Positions 8,604 to 15,080 of a stretch of DNA of 17,131 nt are shown here, piece after piece. Each line of letters starts with the position of its first letter. Position 1 is the first letter of the stretch. The stretch is from assembly GCA_036396275.1 (NCBI GenBank), contig DASWLD010000046.1:1-17131 (forward strand). The letters run 5' to 3'. Both the position numbers and the translations under genes were made by a program. The notes under the pieces were generated by a model, which did no database searches, had not been told where the DNA came from, and saw only the letters and a list, made by a program, of their open reading frames with translations. Source of the DNA: JACQFZ01 sp036396275. GTDB lineage: Bacteria; Pseudomonadota; Gammaproteobacteria; Acidiferrobacterales; Sulfurifustaceae.

Positions 8604-8652
8604 CGCAAGCGCGGCACAGTCACCGCATTCGATATCGCCTACGGAGGGCACT

Positions 8653-8988
8653 ATGTCGGTTCTCAAACAGCAGCGTTGCGCACCCTGCGAGGGCGGCGTC
8701 GATCCACTCGATCGCCGCGCCGCCGAAAATTTACTGCCGCAGGCAAAGGGATGGCATATCAACGATGCCGCTGACGAAATCAGCCGAACGTTCGAGTTCA
8801 AGAATTTTTACGAAACGATGGCGTTCGTCAACGCGGTGGCCTGGGTCGCGAATCGCGAGGACCATCATCCGGATCTGGAAGTCGGTTACAAACGCTGTCG
8901 CGTGCGCTACAGCACGCACGCCATCAAGGGATTGTCGATCAACGACTTCATCTGCGCCGCGAAGATCAACGACTTGATCGGGGAGTAA
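8653..8988 (+). CDS. phhB: 4a-hydroxytetrahydrobiopterin dehydratase (pterin-4a-carbinolamine dehydratase)
   Basis: 111 aa. It dehydrates 4a-hydroxytetrahydropterin formed by aromatic amino acid hydroxylases so the cofactor can be recycled. The active-site block EDHHPDLEVGY (69-79) and the THAIKGLSINDF segment (88-99) are the family hallmarks. The N-terminal CAPCEGG is common in bacterial versions. The ATG at 8653 has a strong site GGAGGG at 8643-8648. It follows the protease gene by 49 bp, so it may be co-transcribed. No phenylalanine hydroxylase lies in the window. The gene is followed by a perfect 25-bp inverted repeat. Confidence 0.94.
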   Translation: MSVLKQQRCAPCEGGVDPLDRRAAENLLPQAKGWHINDAADEISRTFEFKNFYETMAFVNAVAWVANREDHHPDLEVGYKRCRVRYSTHAIKGLSINDFICAAKINDLIGE

Positions 8989-8999
8989 ACGCAAGCAAG

Positions 9000-9093
9000 G
9001 GAATCCGCAGATGCACGCAGATAAAACCGGATAACGAATAAAAAAGAAGACAGCGAATTTATCGGTTCTTATCTGCGTGCATCTGCGGATTCC
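9000..9093. repeat. Dispersed inverted repeat with 10-nt period (copy 1)
   Basis: The arms 9000-9024 and 9069-9093 are perfect 25-nt inverted repeats. Further inward AACCG (9025-9029) pairs with CGGTT (9063-9067), and ATAA (9031-9034) with TTAT (9059-9062), so almost the whole element folds as one hairpin. The arm contains two tandem 10-nt units of the form CGCAGATNNA. It fills the gap between the convergent ends of phhB and recR and could act as a two-way terminator. Related copies occur at 9726-9818 and 16522-16637. Confidence 0.85.
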
Positions 9094-9112
9094 GTGCTCC
9101 TATATTATCTAC

Positions 9113-9709
9113 TCACGCTTCGCGCCGGCCGCTGAGGGCGCGCGCGAGCGTCGACCGATCGGTGTATTCGAGTTCGCCGCCAACCGGCACGCCATAGGCG
9201 ATGCGGGTCGCGCGGATATTGCGCCGGCGCACGATTTCACTGACGTAGTGCGCCGTTGCTTCCCCTTCCATGGTCAGATTCGTGGCCAACACCACTTCCT
9301 TGATTTCGCCCTGATCGAGCAACGCTTCGAGTCGATGCAGGCCCAGCTCTTCCGGGCCGATGTTATCGAGCGGGGAAAGACGGCCCATCAATACGAAATA
9401 CGTTCCGTTGTACACGCCGGATTGGTCGAGCGACACCAAATCGGCCGGCGATTCGACAACGCACAACAACGACGCATCGCGCCGCGGCGAGCTGCAAATG
9501 CTGCACAGCTCGGCTTCACTGAAATTGTTGCAGCGGCGACAGTGAATCACGCGTTCGCAAGCCGCGGTCAGTGCTTGTGCCAACGCGCGCGCGCCGTCTC
9601 GATCGCGCTCGAGCAAATGAAACGCCATGCGCTGCGCGCTTTTCGGTCCAACGCCGGGTAGCCGGCGCAGCGCCTGTTTCAAAATTTCGAGAGTGGGAAT
9701 TTCGTTCAT
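9113..9709 (-). CDS. recR: Recombination mediator protein RecR
   Basis: 198 aa, normal length. RecR forms a ring clamp that works with RecO (and RecF) to load RecA at gaps and stalled forks. The helix-hairpin-helix LPGVGPKSAQRMAF is at 17-30, four zinc-binding cysteines are C57, C60, C69 and C72, and the Toprim domain starts at about 81 (LLCVVESPADL) with NLTMEGEATAHY at 144-155 and the C-terminal GGELEYTDRSTLARAL at 177-192. It is the last gene of ffs-dnaX-ybaB-recR, 115 bp after ybaB, a larger gap than usual because a repeat element lies between. The ATG at 9709 has no convincing ribosome binding site. Confidence 0.96.
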   Translation of the reverse strand: MNEIPTLEILKQALRRLPGVGPKSAQRMAFHLLERDRDGARALAQALTAACERVIHCRRCNNFSEAELCSICSSPRRDASLLCVVESPADLVSLDQSGVYNGTYFVLMGRLSPLDNIGPEELGLHRLEALLDQGEIKEVVLATNLTMEGEATAHYVSEIVRRRNIRATRIAYGVPVGGELEYTDRSTLARALSGRREA

Positions 9710-9725
9710 AAATCTACAAGAAAAT

Positions 9726-9818
9726 GAAACCGCGGATAAACGCAGATGAACTCAGACATGTAAGAAATCTTTCAGTCACGACCATTATTCGCGTTTATCC
9801 GCGTTCATCTGCGGTTCC
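9726..9818. repeat. Dispersed inverted repeat with 10-nt period (copy 2)
   Basis: The arms 9726-9753 and 9791-9818 are inverted repeats matching at 22 of 28 positions; five of the six differences are transitions. Each arm is two to three tandem 10-nt units of CGCRGATRAA. It separates ybaB from recR on the same strand, so here it sits inside an operon and may lower or split expression of recR. Confidence 0.8.
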
Positions 9819-9824
9819 AAACTC

Positions 9825-10148
9825 TTAAAACGGCAGCTTCATTCCGCCCGGTAATCCAAGGCCGGCCGTCAGCCCGGACATCTTTTCCTGCGTGGTCTTC
9901 TCGACTTTTCGTACCGCGTCATTGACCGCGGCGGCCACCAAATCCTCGAGCACCTCTTTATCGTCCTGCAGTAACGATGGATCGATCGTGACACGGCGTA
10001 CGTCATACCGACAAGTCATGACGACGCTCACCATCGCGCCGCCGGCGTTGCCGGTGACTTCGACCGAGGCCAGCTCCTCTTGCGCTTTGCGCAGGTTGTC
10101 TTGCATCGCCTGCGCCTGTTTCATCAAGTTGCCCAATCCGCCTTTCAT
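9825..10148 (-). CDS. ybaB: Nucleoid-associated protein YbaB/EbfC
   Basis: 107 aa. Small dimeric DNA-binding protein of the YbaB/EbfC family, nearly collinear with E. coli YbaB: GGLGNLMKQAQAMQ at 3-16, VEVTGNAGGAMVSV at 29-42, and RRVTIDPSLLQDDKEVLEDL near 51-70. The tail GLPGGMKLPF is typical. The ATG at 10148 has GAGG seven bases upstream. It sits 50 bp after dnaX and before recR, the conserved order in gammaproteobacteria, where it is thought to coat DNA and influence expression. Function in repair is suggested only by the neighbourhood. Confidence 0.95.
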   Translation of the reverse strand: MKGGLGNLMKQAQAMQDNLRKAQEELASVEVTGNAGGAMVSVVMTCRYDVRRVTIDPSLLQDDKEVLEDLVAAAVNDAVRKVEKTTQEKMSGLTAGLGLPGGMKLPF

Positions 10149-10198
10149 CGTTACCTCGTCGTTACGCTATATATCCGCGCCGCCGCTCGAAACCGGCA

Positions 10199-11911
10199 CT
10201 ACGTGTGTTTGCGATCGCCCTGCCCTACTTCCGCCGTACCCGCGGGTCGAATGCTATCGGGATTCACGCGTGCGTTGAATTGCTCGCGCAGTGCCCGCAC
10301 GTTCGGATCGCCGTCGATGGCGGCAACGGCCGCCTGTTGCTCCTCGCTGCGTTGGCGCATTTTCTGCCGCATCGGCGTTGCCGCCGGCGGCGCGCCGATG
10401 CGCACGGTCAAGCGCAAGGGCCGGCCATAGTGCGCTTCCAGCGCCTGTCGGAGGACCGCCTCGCGTTCCTTACTCAGCAACTTCGCGCACGCTTCATCCA
10501 AGACGAGACTGATCGCTTTGTCGTCGACGCGCTCGAGCGCGGTGTTGTTCAACAATTCCTTTACCAGACCATTCACCGGTAGTCGATCGACGATTTCGGC
10601 CCATCCAGTGCCCTCCTCGCTTGAGGACCGCGATGGCGTCGGACGTAGACCAGCAGGGGAAGCCGCGGCGGCGTTGTCGTTCGGCGACGAGCCGCTCACG
10701 CTGGTTGCCGCCGTCGCGGGTCGGCGCGCTTCTGGCGGTACCATCGAGTGCACTACCGGCGCCGACGTTGTCGTCTTGGTTGAAGATGGCGATACCTTGG
10801 CGCCCGCGCGCGGTGCGACCGCCTCGTTCGCTGTCTCGGGGCGAAACGCGAGCATGCGCAATAGCGTCATCTCAACACCGACGCGCGGATCCGGCGCCAG
10901 CGGCAGATCGCGTCGACCGAGAAGACCGATCTGGTAATACAGTTGCACGTCTTGGGGAGACAACGCGGCGGCATGCGATTGCAAGCGCTCGACAACCATC
11001 TCATCGACCAACGCCGGGTCCGTCTGGATCAACGCGACGTGATGCAGCGCGAGCAACAAATCATCGAGCAACATCGCGCAATCGGTGCCGTGATCGTGTA
11101 CTTGCGCGACAACCTGGAGCAGCGTCGGCGCGTCGTTGGCCGCCAAACCTTTGAGCAGTCGTTCGACCACGTCCTGGTCGATGGTGCCGAGCATGGTGCG
11201 CACATCGCTCTCCACGACGCGGCCGCCGCCAAAAGCGATGGCTTGGTCGAGCAAACTCAACCCGTCGCGCATGCTACCGTCGGCGCCTCGGGCGAGCAGG
11301 CGCACCGACGGCGCATCGTGTTCGACGTTCTCGGCCGCCAGAATCTTCTCCAGCTGATCTGAGATCTCTTCCACTGACAGACGCTTTAAACTGAATTGCA
11401 GGCAACGCGACAAAACGGTAACGGGCAATCGCTGCGGATCGGTCGTAGCCAATAGGAACTTCACGTGGGGTGGCGGCTCTTCCAGCGTCTTCAGCAAGGC
11501 GTTGAAGCTGTGCCCGGAAAGCATGTGCACTTCGTCGATGAGATAGACCTTGTAACGTCCGCACGAAGGCACGTACTGCACGTTGTCGAGCAGCTCGCGC
11601 GTGTCTTCGACCTTGGTGCGCGAGGCGGCGTCGACTTCGATCAAGTCGATAAAGCGTCCCCCGTCCACCTCGACGCACGCGCTGCATTTACCGCACGGCG
11701 TCGAGGTAATACCGGTCTCGCAGTTGAGGGATTTGGCCAGGATCCGAGCGAGCGTCGTCTTGCCAACACCGCGCGTCCCAGTAAAAAGAAAGGCATGATG
11801 CAGCCGATTGTGATCGAGCGCATTGACCAACGGGCGCACGACGTGGGACTGGCCCACCAGCTCCGCGAACGTGCGCGGGCGCCACTTGCGTGCCAGTACC
11901 TGATAAGCCAT
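10199..11911 (-). CDS. dnaX: DNA polymerase III subunits tau/gamma
   Basis: 570-aa clamp-loader ATPase of the replicative polymerase. It begins MAYQVLARKWRPRTFAELVG as in E. coli. Walker A GTRGVGKT is at 45-52, zinc cysteines are C64, C73, C76 and C79, Walker B is LIDE at 124-127, and sensor 1/arginine-finger SRC is at 168-170. A low-complexity linker rich in S, T, P and A (about 365-430) precedes the C-terminal tau domains that contact DnaB and the polymerase. E. coli makes gamma by a -1 frameshift on A AAA AAG. I see no such heptamer or run of six A in this coding strand, so a short gamma, if made, would need another route. The start is 28 nt downstream of the 4.5S RNA. Confidence 0.96.
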   Translation of the reverse strand: MAYQVLARKWRPRTFAELVGQSHVVRPLVNALDHNRLHHAFLFTGTRGVGKTTLARILAKSLNCETGITSTPCGKCSACVEVDGGRFIDLIEVDAASRTKVEDTRELLDNVQYVPSCGRYKVYLIDEVHMLSGHSFNALLKTLEEPPPHVKFLLATTDPQRLPVTVLSRCLQFSLKRLSVEEISDQLEKILAAENVEHDAPSVRLLARGADGSMRDGLSLLDQAIAFGGGRVVESDVRTMLGTIDQDVVERLLKGLAANDAPTLLQVVAQVHDHGTDCAMLLDDLLLALHHVALIQTDPALVDEMVVERLQSHAAALSPQDVQLYYQIGLLGRRDLPLAPDPRVGVEMTLLRMLAFRPETANEAVAPRAGAKVSPSSTKTTTSAPVVHSMVPPEARRPATAATSVSGSSPNDNAAAASPAGLRPTPSRSSSEEGTGWAEIVDRLPVNGLVKELLNNTALERVDDKAISLVLDEACAKLLSKEREAVLRQALEAHYGRPLRLTVRIGAPPAATPMRQKMRQRSEEQQAAVAAIDGDPNVRALREQFNARVNPDSIRPAGTAEVGQGDRKHT

Positions 11912-11932
11912 CGAACCGGTTTCAAACCTCTG

Positions 11933-11966
11933 AAAAAATGGGTGGCGGCGCGAACCAGCCGCACCC
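11933..11966 (-). terminator. Intrinsic terminator formed by the 3' end of the 4.5S RNA gene
   Basis: Read on the - strand, GGGTG-CGGC (11966-11958) can pair with GCCG-C-CACCC (11949-11940) with one bulged C and an 8-nt loop, followed by ATTTTTT (11939-11933). This local hairpin competes with the long 5'-3' stem of mature 4.5S RNA, so it may act only during transcription. Read-through would feed dnaX, which starts 28 nt later. Confidence 0.65.
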
Positions 11967-12055
11967 CGGCACCCGGGCGGACTGCTACGGCTGCTTCCTT
12001 CCGGACCTGACCGGGTTCACAGGCGTCCGTCACCAAGGGGACCGGCCGCGCTGCC
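11940..12055 (-). ncRNA. ffs: 4.5S (signal recognition particle) RNA, small bacterial type
   Basis: The - strand carries the conserved SRP core GGTCAGGTCCGGAAGGAAGC with its GGAA tetraloop and the Ffh-binding asymmetric loops (+ strand reverse complement around 11991-12012). The ends pair: GGCAGCGCGGCCGGTC at the 5' side with the segment ending GCGCCGCCACCC at the 3' side, giving a rod of about 116 nt. RNA ends are inferred from this pairing, allowing a few nt of error; E. coli trims its 5' end with RNase P. It binds Ffh for co-translational targeting. Location directly upstream of dnaX is common in gammaproteobacteria. I could not find a convincing promoter in 12056-12184. Confidence 0.95.
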
Positions 12056-12184
12056 ATAAGCGATGTAGGAGTTTATCACGGGAGCTCATGGGCCGCGACG
12101 ATAGCATGTGCCAGAATTACTCTCCGGTCTGCCTCGCGCAAGAGCCGCCCTTAACCCAGATCGCGGTGGCAAGGTCATTCCACA

Positions 12185-12757
12185 TCAAGTTCGAGAGTTT
12201 GCCTCTGCGGCAGCGAGTTCATAGTTACGCGACACGTGCCGTTCTAAGGAACTTTTGGAAACGTTAGTGTTACCGGCTATGCGTTTCCCATCAATCTGTC
12301 CGGAGCCACATTCCCGCAAATCTGACAACACCGTTGTCGAAACCAAACCGTTGCTGTCTTTCAAGACCACCATGTCGTAGTCCATGCTGAAGGCGCGCGA
12401 ATAACCCAGTTGCACGACTCTAAAGACCGCCATCACTTCAAAGGCGGTTCCCGGAGAAACAGGCAAGACCATCGAATCTTTTGCTTTCGGGGACTGCTTG
12501 AGGTACCAAGCATCGGAAACCGTCGTGAGATATCGTCCAATGCGAACGACTTCTTGATTGTCGAAGTCACGGGGGAGATCGGTAAGGTACGCCATCGGCT
12601 CCGTGAAGATAGCGCACTTGCCAATCCACAGATGAGTGGGCGGTGCATACACAGCCCGCGAACCGCCACAGCCGGTAATGAACATAGACAGCAACAAGAT
12701 AGCTGCAACGAGGTGTTTACCGCCACTCGCCACACGTGGCTTTCCAAGTGAGTTCAC
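12185..12757 (-). CDS. Hypothetical lipoprotein, not recognised
   Basis: 190 aa from the GTG at 12757. The N-terminus has K14, a hydrophobic run AAILLLSMF and the lipobox ITGC with the cysteine at residue 30, so the product is probably a membrane-anchored lipoprotein. The rest has no motif I know; segments such as IGKCAIFTEPMAYLTDLP and FSMDYDMVVLKDSNGLVSTT look like a mixed alpha/beta domain. The frame is open to an ATG at 12880, but that part runs into a hairpin repeat shared with another site, so I prefer the GTG (GGAG lies ten bases upstream; a second GTG at 12733 is possible). Base composition is visibly less GC-rich than in dnaX or mltF, which suggests acquisition. It lies between ffs and the tRNA-Ser(GGA) repeat region. 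Confidence 0.65.
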   Translation of the reverse strand: MNSLGKPRVASGGKHLVAAILLLSMFITGCGGSRAVYAPPTHLWIGKCAIFTEPMAYLTDLPRDFDNQEVVRIGRYLTTVSDAWYLKQSPKAKDSMVLPVSPGTAFEVMAVFRVVQLGYSRAFSMDYDMVVLKDSNGLVSTTVLSDLRECGSGQIDGKRIAGNTNVSKSSLERHVSRNYELAAAEANSRT

Positions 12758-12791
12758 TCGCCATATACTCCAAACAAGGAGCACGACAATG

Positions 12792-12806
12792 TGGCGGAGA
12801 GGGAGG
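12792..12806 (-). repeat. tRNA-Ser 3'-end fragment (outer copy)
   Basis: 15 nt identical to the 3' end of tRNA-Ser(GGA) including the CCA (13323-13337 on the + strand, TGGCGGAGAGGGAGG). It is the outermost of two such fragments on this side. Confidence 0.8.
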
Positions 12807-13174
12807 TCGCTCTCGGCTCCTGCCTCCCGCGACATTAGTACTTTCCGCGCTGCGCATTCCTGCTTACCGCTCTCGCGCATCCCTGCGCTTCCGCGAAATT
12901 AGCACGTCCTGTGCGTCAGCTTGAAAGCCAAGGCTCGGCTTCCTGCCTCGCAGCTCAGCGGGACAAAGGTTCGCTGGACCTTTGTATGTCTCCGCTTCGC
13001 CCTATACGTCAGGATTTACTCGGCCCATCCATGCGCCTCGCCCTCCGGGCCGCCGCTTCGCGGCGTTCGGGATCGCTCCCGGCGATCCTCGTCGAACTCT
13101 CTGCTCGGATTCAAATCCACCATTCACAGTCTTCGATCAATGGGACCTAACAAAACAGGTCCCTTTGATCGAAG
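12807..13174. repeat. Hairpin-rich spacer between two tRNA-Ser 3'-end fragments (unit A1)
   Basis: No gene seen. The stretch is a string of short hairpins with unlike stems and often a TCC core in the loop: GGCtcctGCC (12815-12824), GCGCAtcccTGCGC (12875-12888), GCACgtcctGTGC (12902-12914), GGCttcctGCC (12937-12947), an 8-bp stem ACAAAGGT/ACCTTTGT (12963-12985), GCCCtccGGGC (13040-13050), a 6-bp stem at 13051-13065, CGGGAtcgcTCCCG (13068-13081), and the 18-bp arms listed separately. Positions 12869-12915 match 14611-14657 at 44 of 47 positions. The piece CTCCGCTTCGCCC at 12990-13002 is the junction motif seen in the other units, here in the + orientation and not followed by tRNA sequence. Confidence 0.75.
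13131..13174. repeat. Long hairpin, 18-bp arms with one mismatch
   Basis: The arm 13131-13148 is the inverse of 13157-13174 except for one T-T mismatch (13141/13164); the loop is AACAAAAC. It abuts the inner tRNA 3'-end fragment exactly. There is no U-run after either arm, so a terminator role is not supported. Confidence 0.85.
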
Positions 13175-13191
13175 ATGGCGGAGAGGGAGGG
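13175..13191 (-). repeat. tRNA-Ser 3'-end fragment (inner copy)
   Basis: 17 nt identical to 13322-13338, that is the last 16 nt of tRNA-Ser(GGA) with CCA plus one base beyond. Only the T-arm side of the acceptor stem is present, so it cannot be a tRNA. Confidence 0.85.
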
Positions 13192-13413
<222 letters not shown>

Positions 13414-13425
13414 AAGAAAAGGCGA

Positions 13426-13454
13426 AGGTTAAACCAGCCCCAAGCGCTGAGCAA
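13426..13454 (-). promoter_or_regulatory. Possible promoter of tRNA-Ser(GGA)
   Basis: TTGCTC (13454-13449), a 17-nt spacer and TAACCT (13431-13426) lie 12 nt before the tRNA 5' end. Each box matches consensus at only about three of six positions, so this is a weak candidate. Confidence 0.2.
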
Positions 13455-13555
13455 TTAAAAACCCGCGGAGGATGCAACCAATGAACATTCGTACGTCTCT
13501 GCCACAACGGGGCGTCGAGTTTCTCATGGGATGGCAATATCGACAGAAAACATCC

Positions 13556-13584
13556 GGCGCATTACGACAAAAGTCTAATGCGCC
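13556..13584. repeat. Hairpin of the GCGCATTACG...CTAATGCGCC type
   Basis: GGCGCATTA (13556-13564) pairs perfectly with TAATGCGCC (13576-13584); GAC/GTC inside extends the stem around an AAAA loop. It is followed by CTACC. Hairpins with this wording are widespread as intergenic repeats in proteobacteria (recalled). A similar layout (TTACG, CTAA, then CTAC) recurs at 14384-14418 on the other side of higBA. Confidence 0.7.
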
Positions 13585-13626
13585 CTACCCGGCCTCGGTG
13601 ATAAGACTTCCCAGAAGCTCGGTTGC

Positions 13627-13959
13627 TTAAGCCGCCCTCTTCTTTAGCGGCCGAACCACACGACGCAGCGCTTTCGCAGTTTTCCGCCGTTTGGTGTGCC
13701 AAAGATCGTAATGCATCTGCATCCCGAGCCAACTCTCCGGTGTGGTGTTAGTCGCAAAACCAATGCGCAACGCCATCTCCGAACTGATCCCCGCGCGCGC
13801 GTTGACGATCTCGGAAAGCGTCTTGCGCGTAACGCCAAGTCGCTCCGCGGTCTCGGCGATGCTATAACCGAGCGGCTCGAGATAGAGATTTCGTAACACC
13901 CGCCCCGGATGCGGCGGGTTGTGCATGTCGAACGCGCTGATGTCAATGGTAGTCCGCAT
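13627..13959 (-). CDS. higA: HigA family antitoxin
   Basis: 110-aa helix-turn-helix antitoxin that should neutralise the toxin encoded just before it and repress the shared promoter. MHNPPHPGRVL at 12-22 is the HigA/VapI hallmark, the HTH spans about 32-56 (YSIAETAERLGVTRKTLSEI), and ESWLGMQMHYDLW at 75-87 is also typical. The C-terminal tail is lysine- and arginine-rich. ATG 13959 is preferred over an in-frame GTG at 13971 because GAGGTGG lies four bases upstream. The gene overlaps the end of higB by 17 bp, the usual toxin-first order of higBA. The pair lies between two tRNA-Ser genes, all on one strand. Confidence 0.93.
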   Translation of the reverse strand: MRTTIDISAFDMHNPPHPGRVLRNLYLEPLGYSIAETAERLGVTRKTLSEIVNARAGISSEMALRIGFATNTTPESWLGMQMHYDLWHTKRRKTAKALRRVVRPLKKRAA

Positions 13960-14221
13960 AATCCACCTCACTTGCGTGATCGTCGTCGAAACGAAACAGC
14001 ACGCGCCAGTTACCGCTTACGGTGATCGACCAGATGCCGGCGCGATCACCACGAAGCTGATGCAGTCGTGAACCGGGAAAGTTCATGTCCCCGACCCTTT
14101 GCGCGAACTGGAGCCGGAACAGAATATCGCGCAATCGCCCCGCATGCTCCGGACGAATCCCTTTCTTGTTACCGGCGGTGAAGAAGTTCTCCAACCCCTT
14201 GTGCCGGAAGCTCCGGATCAT
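13943..14221 (-). CDS. higB: HigB/RelE-type mRNA interferase toxin
   Basis: 92 aa, normal length for HigB, a ribosome-dependent endoribonuclease. It starts MIRSFRHKGLENFF and has RLHQLRGDRAGIWSITVSGN at 52-71 then WRVLFRFDD, the core of the RelE fold; D87 to H92 (DYADYH) matches the usual YxDYH ending. It is translationally coupled to higA by a 17-bp overlap. The ATG at 14221 lacks a clear ribosome binding site and lies very close to a candidate -10 box, so the transcript may have almost no leader. Confidence 0.93.
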   Translation of the reverse strand: MIRSFRHKGLENFFTAGNKKGIRPEHAGRLRDILFRLQFAQRVGDMNFPGSRLHQLRGDRAGIWSITVSGNWRVLFRFDDDHASEVDYADYH

Positions 14222-14227
14222 GCCCGT

Positions 14228-14256
14228 AGTGTAACCCCTTGGGTGGCGCGCAACAA
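14228..14256 (-). promoter_or_regulatory. Candidate higBA promoter
   Basis: TTGTTG (14256-14251), a 17-nt spacer and TACACT (14233-14228) lie just upstream of higB. TACACT matches TATAAT at four of six positions. If real, transcription starts within a few bases of the ATG. Confidence 0.3.
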
Positions 14257-14323
14257 GAACCTATTCGGTCCATCAACGCCAACGACAAGGCGGAACAATC
14301 AACAAGAAGATGTGTTCACGCAC

Positions 14324-14363
14324 GGCGTAACCCATCACGATAGAGTGACGGACCGGTTACGCC
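14324..14363. repeat. Branched hairpin GGCGTAACC/GGTTACGCC
   Basis: GGCGTAACC (14324-14332) pairs perfectly with GGTTACGCC (14355-14363), and the loop holds an inner stem TCAC/GTGA (14335-14338, 14345-14348). It lies upstream of higB. No U-run follows. Confidence 0.65.
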
Positions 14364-14383
14364 CTCACGCAGAGTTGGTTGAT

Positions 14384-14415
14384 CCCGGGTTACGCCGCTT
14401 CGCGACTAACCCAGG
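14384..14415. repeat. Hairpin of the GGGTTACGC...CTAACCC type
   Basis: GGGTTA (14387-14392) pairs with TAACCC (14407-14412), with CC/GG outside and a partly paired CGCCGCTTCGCG interior. CTACG follows at 14416-14420. Wording of this kind is common in proteobacterial intergenic repeats (recalled). It sits 18-22 bp from the 3' end of tRNA-Ser(CGA). Confidence 0.6.
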
Positions 14416-14437
14416 CTACGTGTACTAAAAATGTAAA

Positions 14438-14527
<90 letters not shown>

Positions 14528-14709
14528 GAAACTTTCCTAGCCGTCCATGGCCCGACATCGCTACTCCGCTAGGCTCTCGCCCAGCCCGGCCCATCCGTGG
14601 CCGGGCGATCGCTCTCGCACATCCCTGTGCTTCCGCGAAATTAGCACATCCTGTGCGGCATCATCGGCGCGAATGCACGTTAAGTGCATTCGCGAATTCC
14701 CCGCTTCGC
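14528..14709 (+). repeat. Hairpin unit between tRNA-Ser(CGA) and its 5'-end fragment (unit B1)
   Basis: No gene seen. Read on the + strand outward from the tRNA it holds AGCCGTCCATGGC (14539-14551), a stem GCCCGGCC/GGCCGGGC with TCCG loop (14584-14606), GCACAtcccTGTGC (14617-14630), GCACAtccTGTGC (14644-14656), and a perfect 11-bp stem with loop GTTAA (14668-14694). The junction CGAATTCCCCGCTTCGCCC follows (14693-14711, overlapping the next tRNA fragment by two bases). The part order matches unit A2 on the opposite strand. Confidence 0.8.
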
Positions 14710-14737
14710 CCAATTCAACCGCTCTTGCACCTCTCCG
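14710..14737 (-). repeat. tRNA-Ser(CGA) 5'-end fragment (inner copy)
   Basis: 28 nt identical to 14501-14528, that is the first 27 nt of tRNA-Ser(CGA) (acceptor strand and D-arm) plus one base upstream. The anticodon arm and everything after it are missing, so it is not a functional tRNA. Confidence 0.9.
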
Positions 14738-14934
14738 TAATCTGAAACGACTGCGACTTCGCCATCCCTGGAGCGCCCCCAGCTCGCTTCCTCACTGCGC
14801 AGTCCATGCTCCGCTCGAAGCCCGGCCTGACCATCCATGGTCAGGCGTTCGCGGCTCCTACGCCCGCCGCTCACCCTGCCTCGCGCTGCGGCGGCGTGAA
14901 TGTCCACCGGACATTCACGAAAACCCCGCCTCGC
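14738..14934 (+). repeat. Hairpin unit between two tRNA-Ser 5'-end fragments (unit B2)
   Basis: No gene seen. It holds CCAtcccTGG (14762-14771), a perfect 9-bp stem GCCTGACCA/TGGTCAGGC with loop TCCA (14825-14846), and a perfect 11-bp stem CGTGAATGTCC/GGACATTCACG with loop ACC (14895-14919). The junction CGAAAACCCCGCCTCGCCC (14918-14936) leads into the next tRNA fragment. The outer part of the last stem and the junction match B1 and A2, but the inner stem and loop differ. Confidence 0.75.
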
Positions 14935-14956
14935 CCGCTCTTGCACCTCTCCGAAA
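14935..14956 (-). repeat. tRNA-Ser(CGA) 5'-end fragment (outer copy)
   Basis: 22 nt identical to 14510-14531: the first 18 nt of the tRNA plus four upstream bases. The remaining 14957-15080 holds no gene I can support. Confidence 0.88.
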
Positions 14957-15043
14957 TCCGAGCTGTCCTGCCGCGCCCCGCTAGGAGGCCGCGTAGCTTA
15001 CGAAAACCAGGCACCTCGAACAAGCTTAATATCACAAGAATTC

Positions 15044-15072
15044 GTGACAAGTTGAAATACCGACGCTACCCT
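15044..15072 (+). promoter_or_regulatory. Candidate mltF promoter
   Basis: GTGACA (15044-15049, five of six to consensus), a 17-nt spacer and TACCCT (15067-15072, three of six). The start would fall next to the GTG at 15081, so the message would be almost leaderless, which fits the lack of a ribosome binding site. Confidence 0.3.
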
Positions 15073-15080
15073 CACTTGCC

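Noticed and set aside
12056..12120. Promoter of ffs
   Set aside because: TACATC and TAAACT could be -10 boxes, but neither has a matching -35 box at 16-18 nt.
13105..13120. GGATTCAAATCC as another tRNA T-arm remnant
   Set aside because: The flanking bases do not form a 5-bp T-stem and no acceptor sequence follows.
15031..15049. TCACAAGAATTCGTGA as an operator for mltF
   Set aside because: It is an imperfect palindrome seen once, overlapping a candidate -35 box; no second copy in the window supports it.
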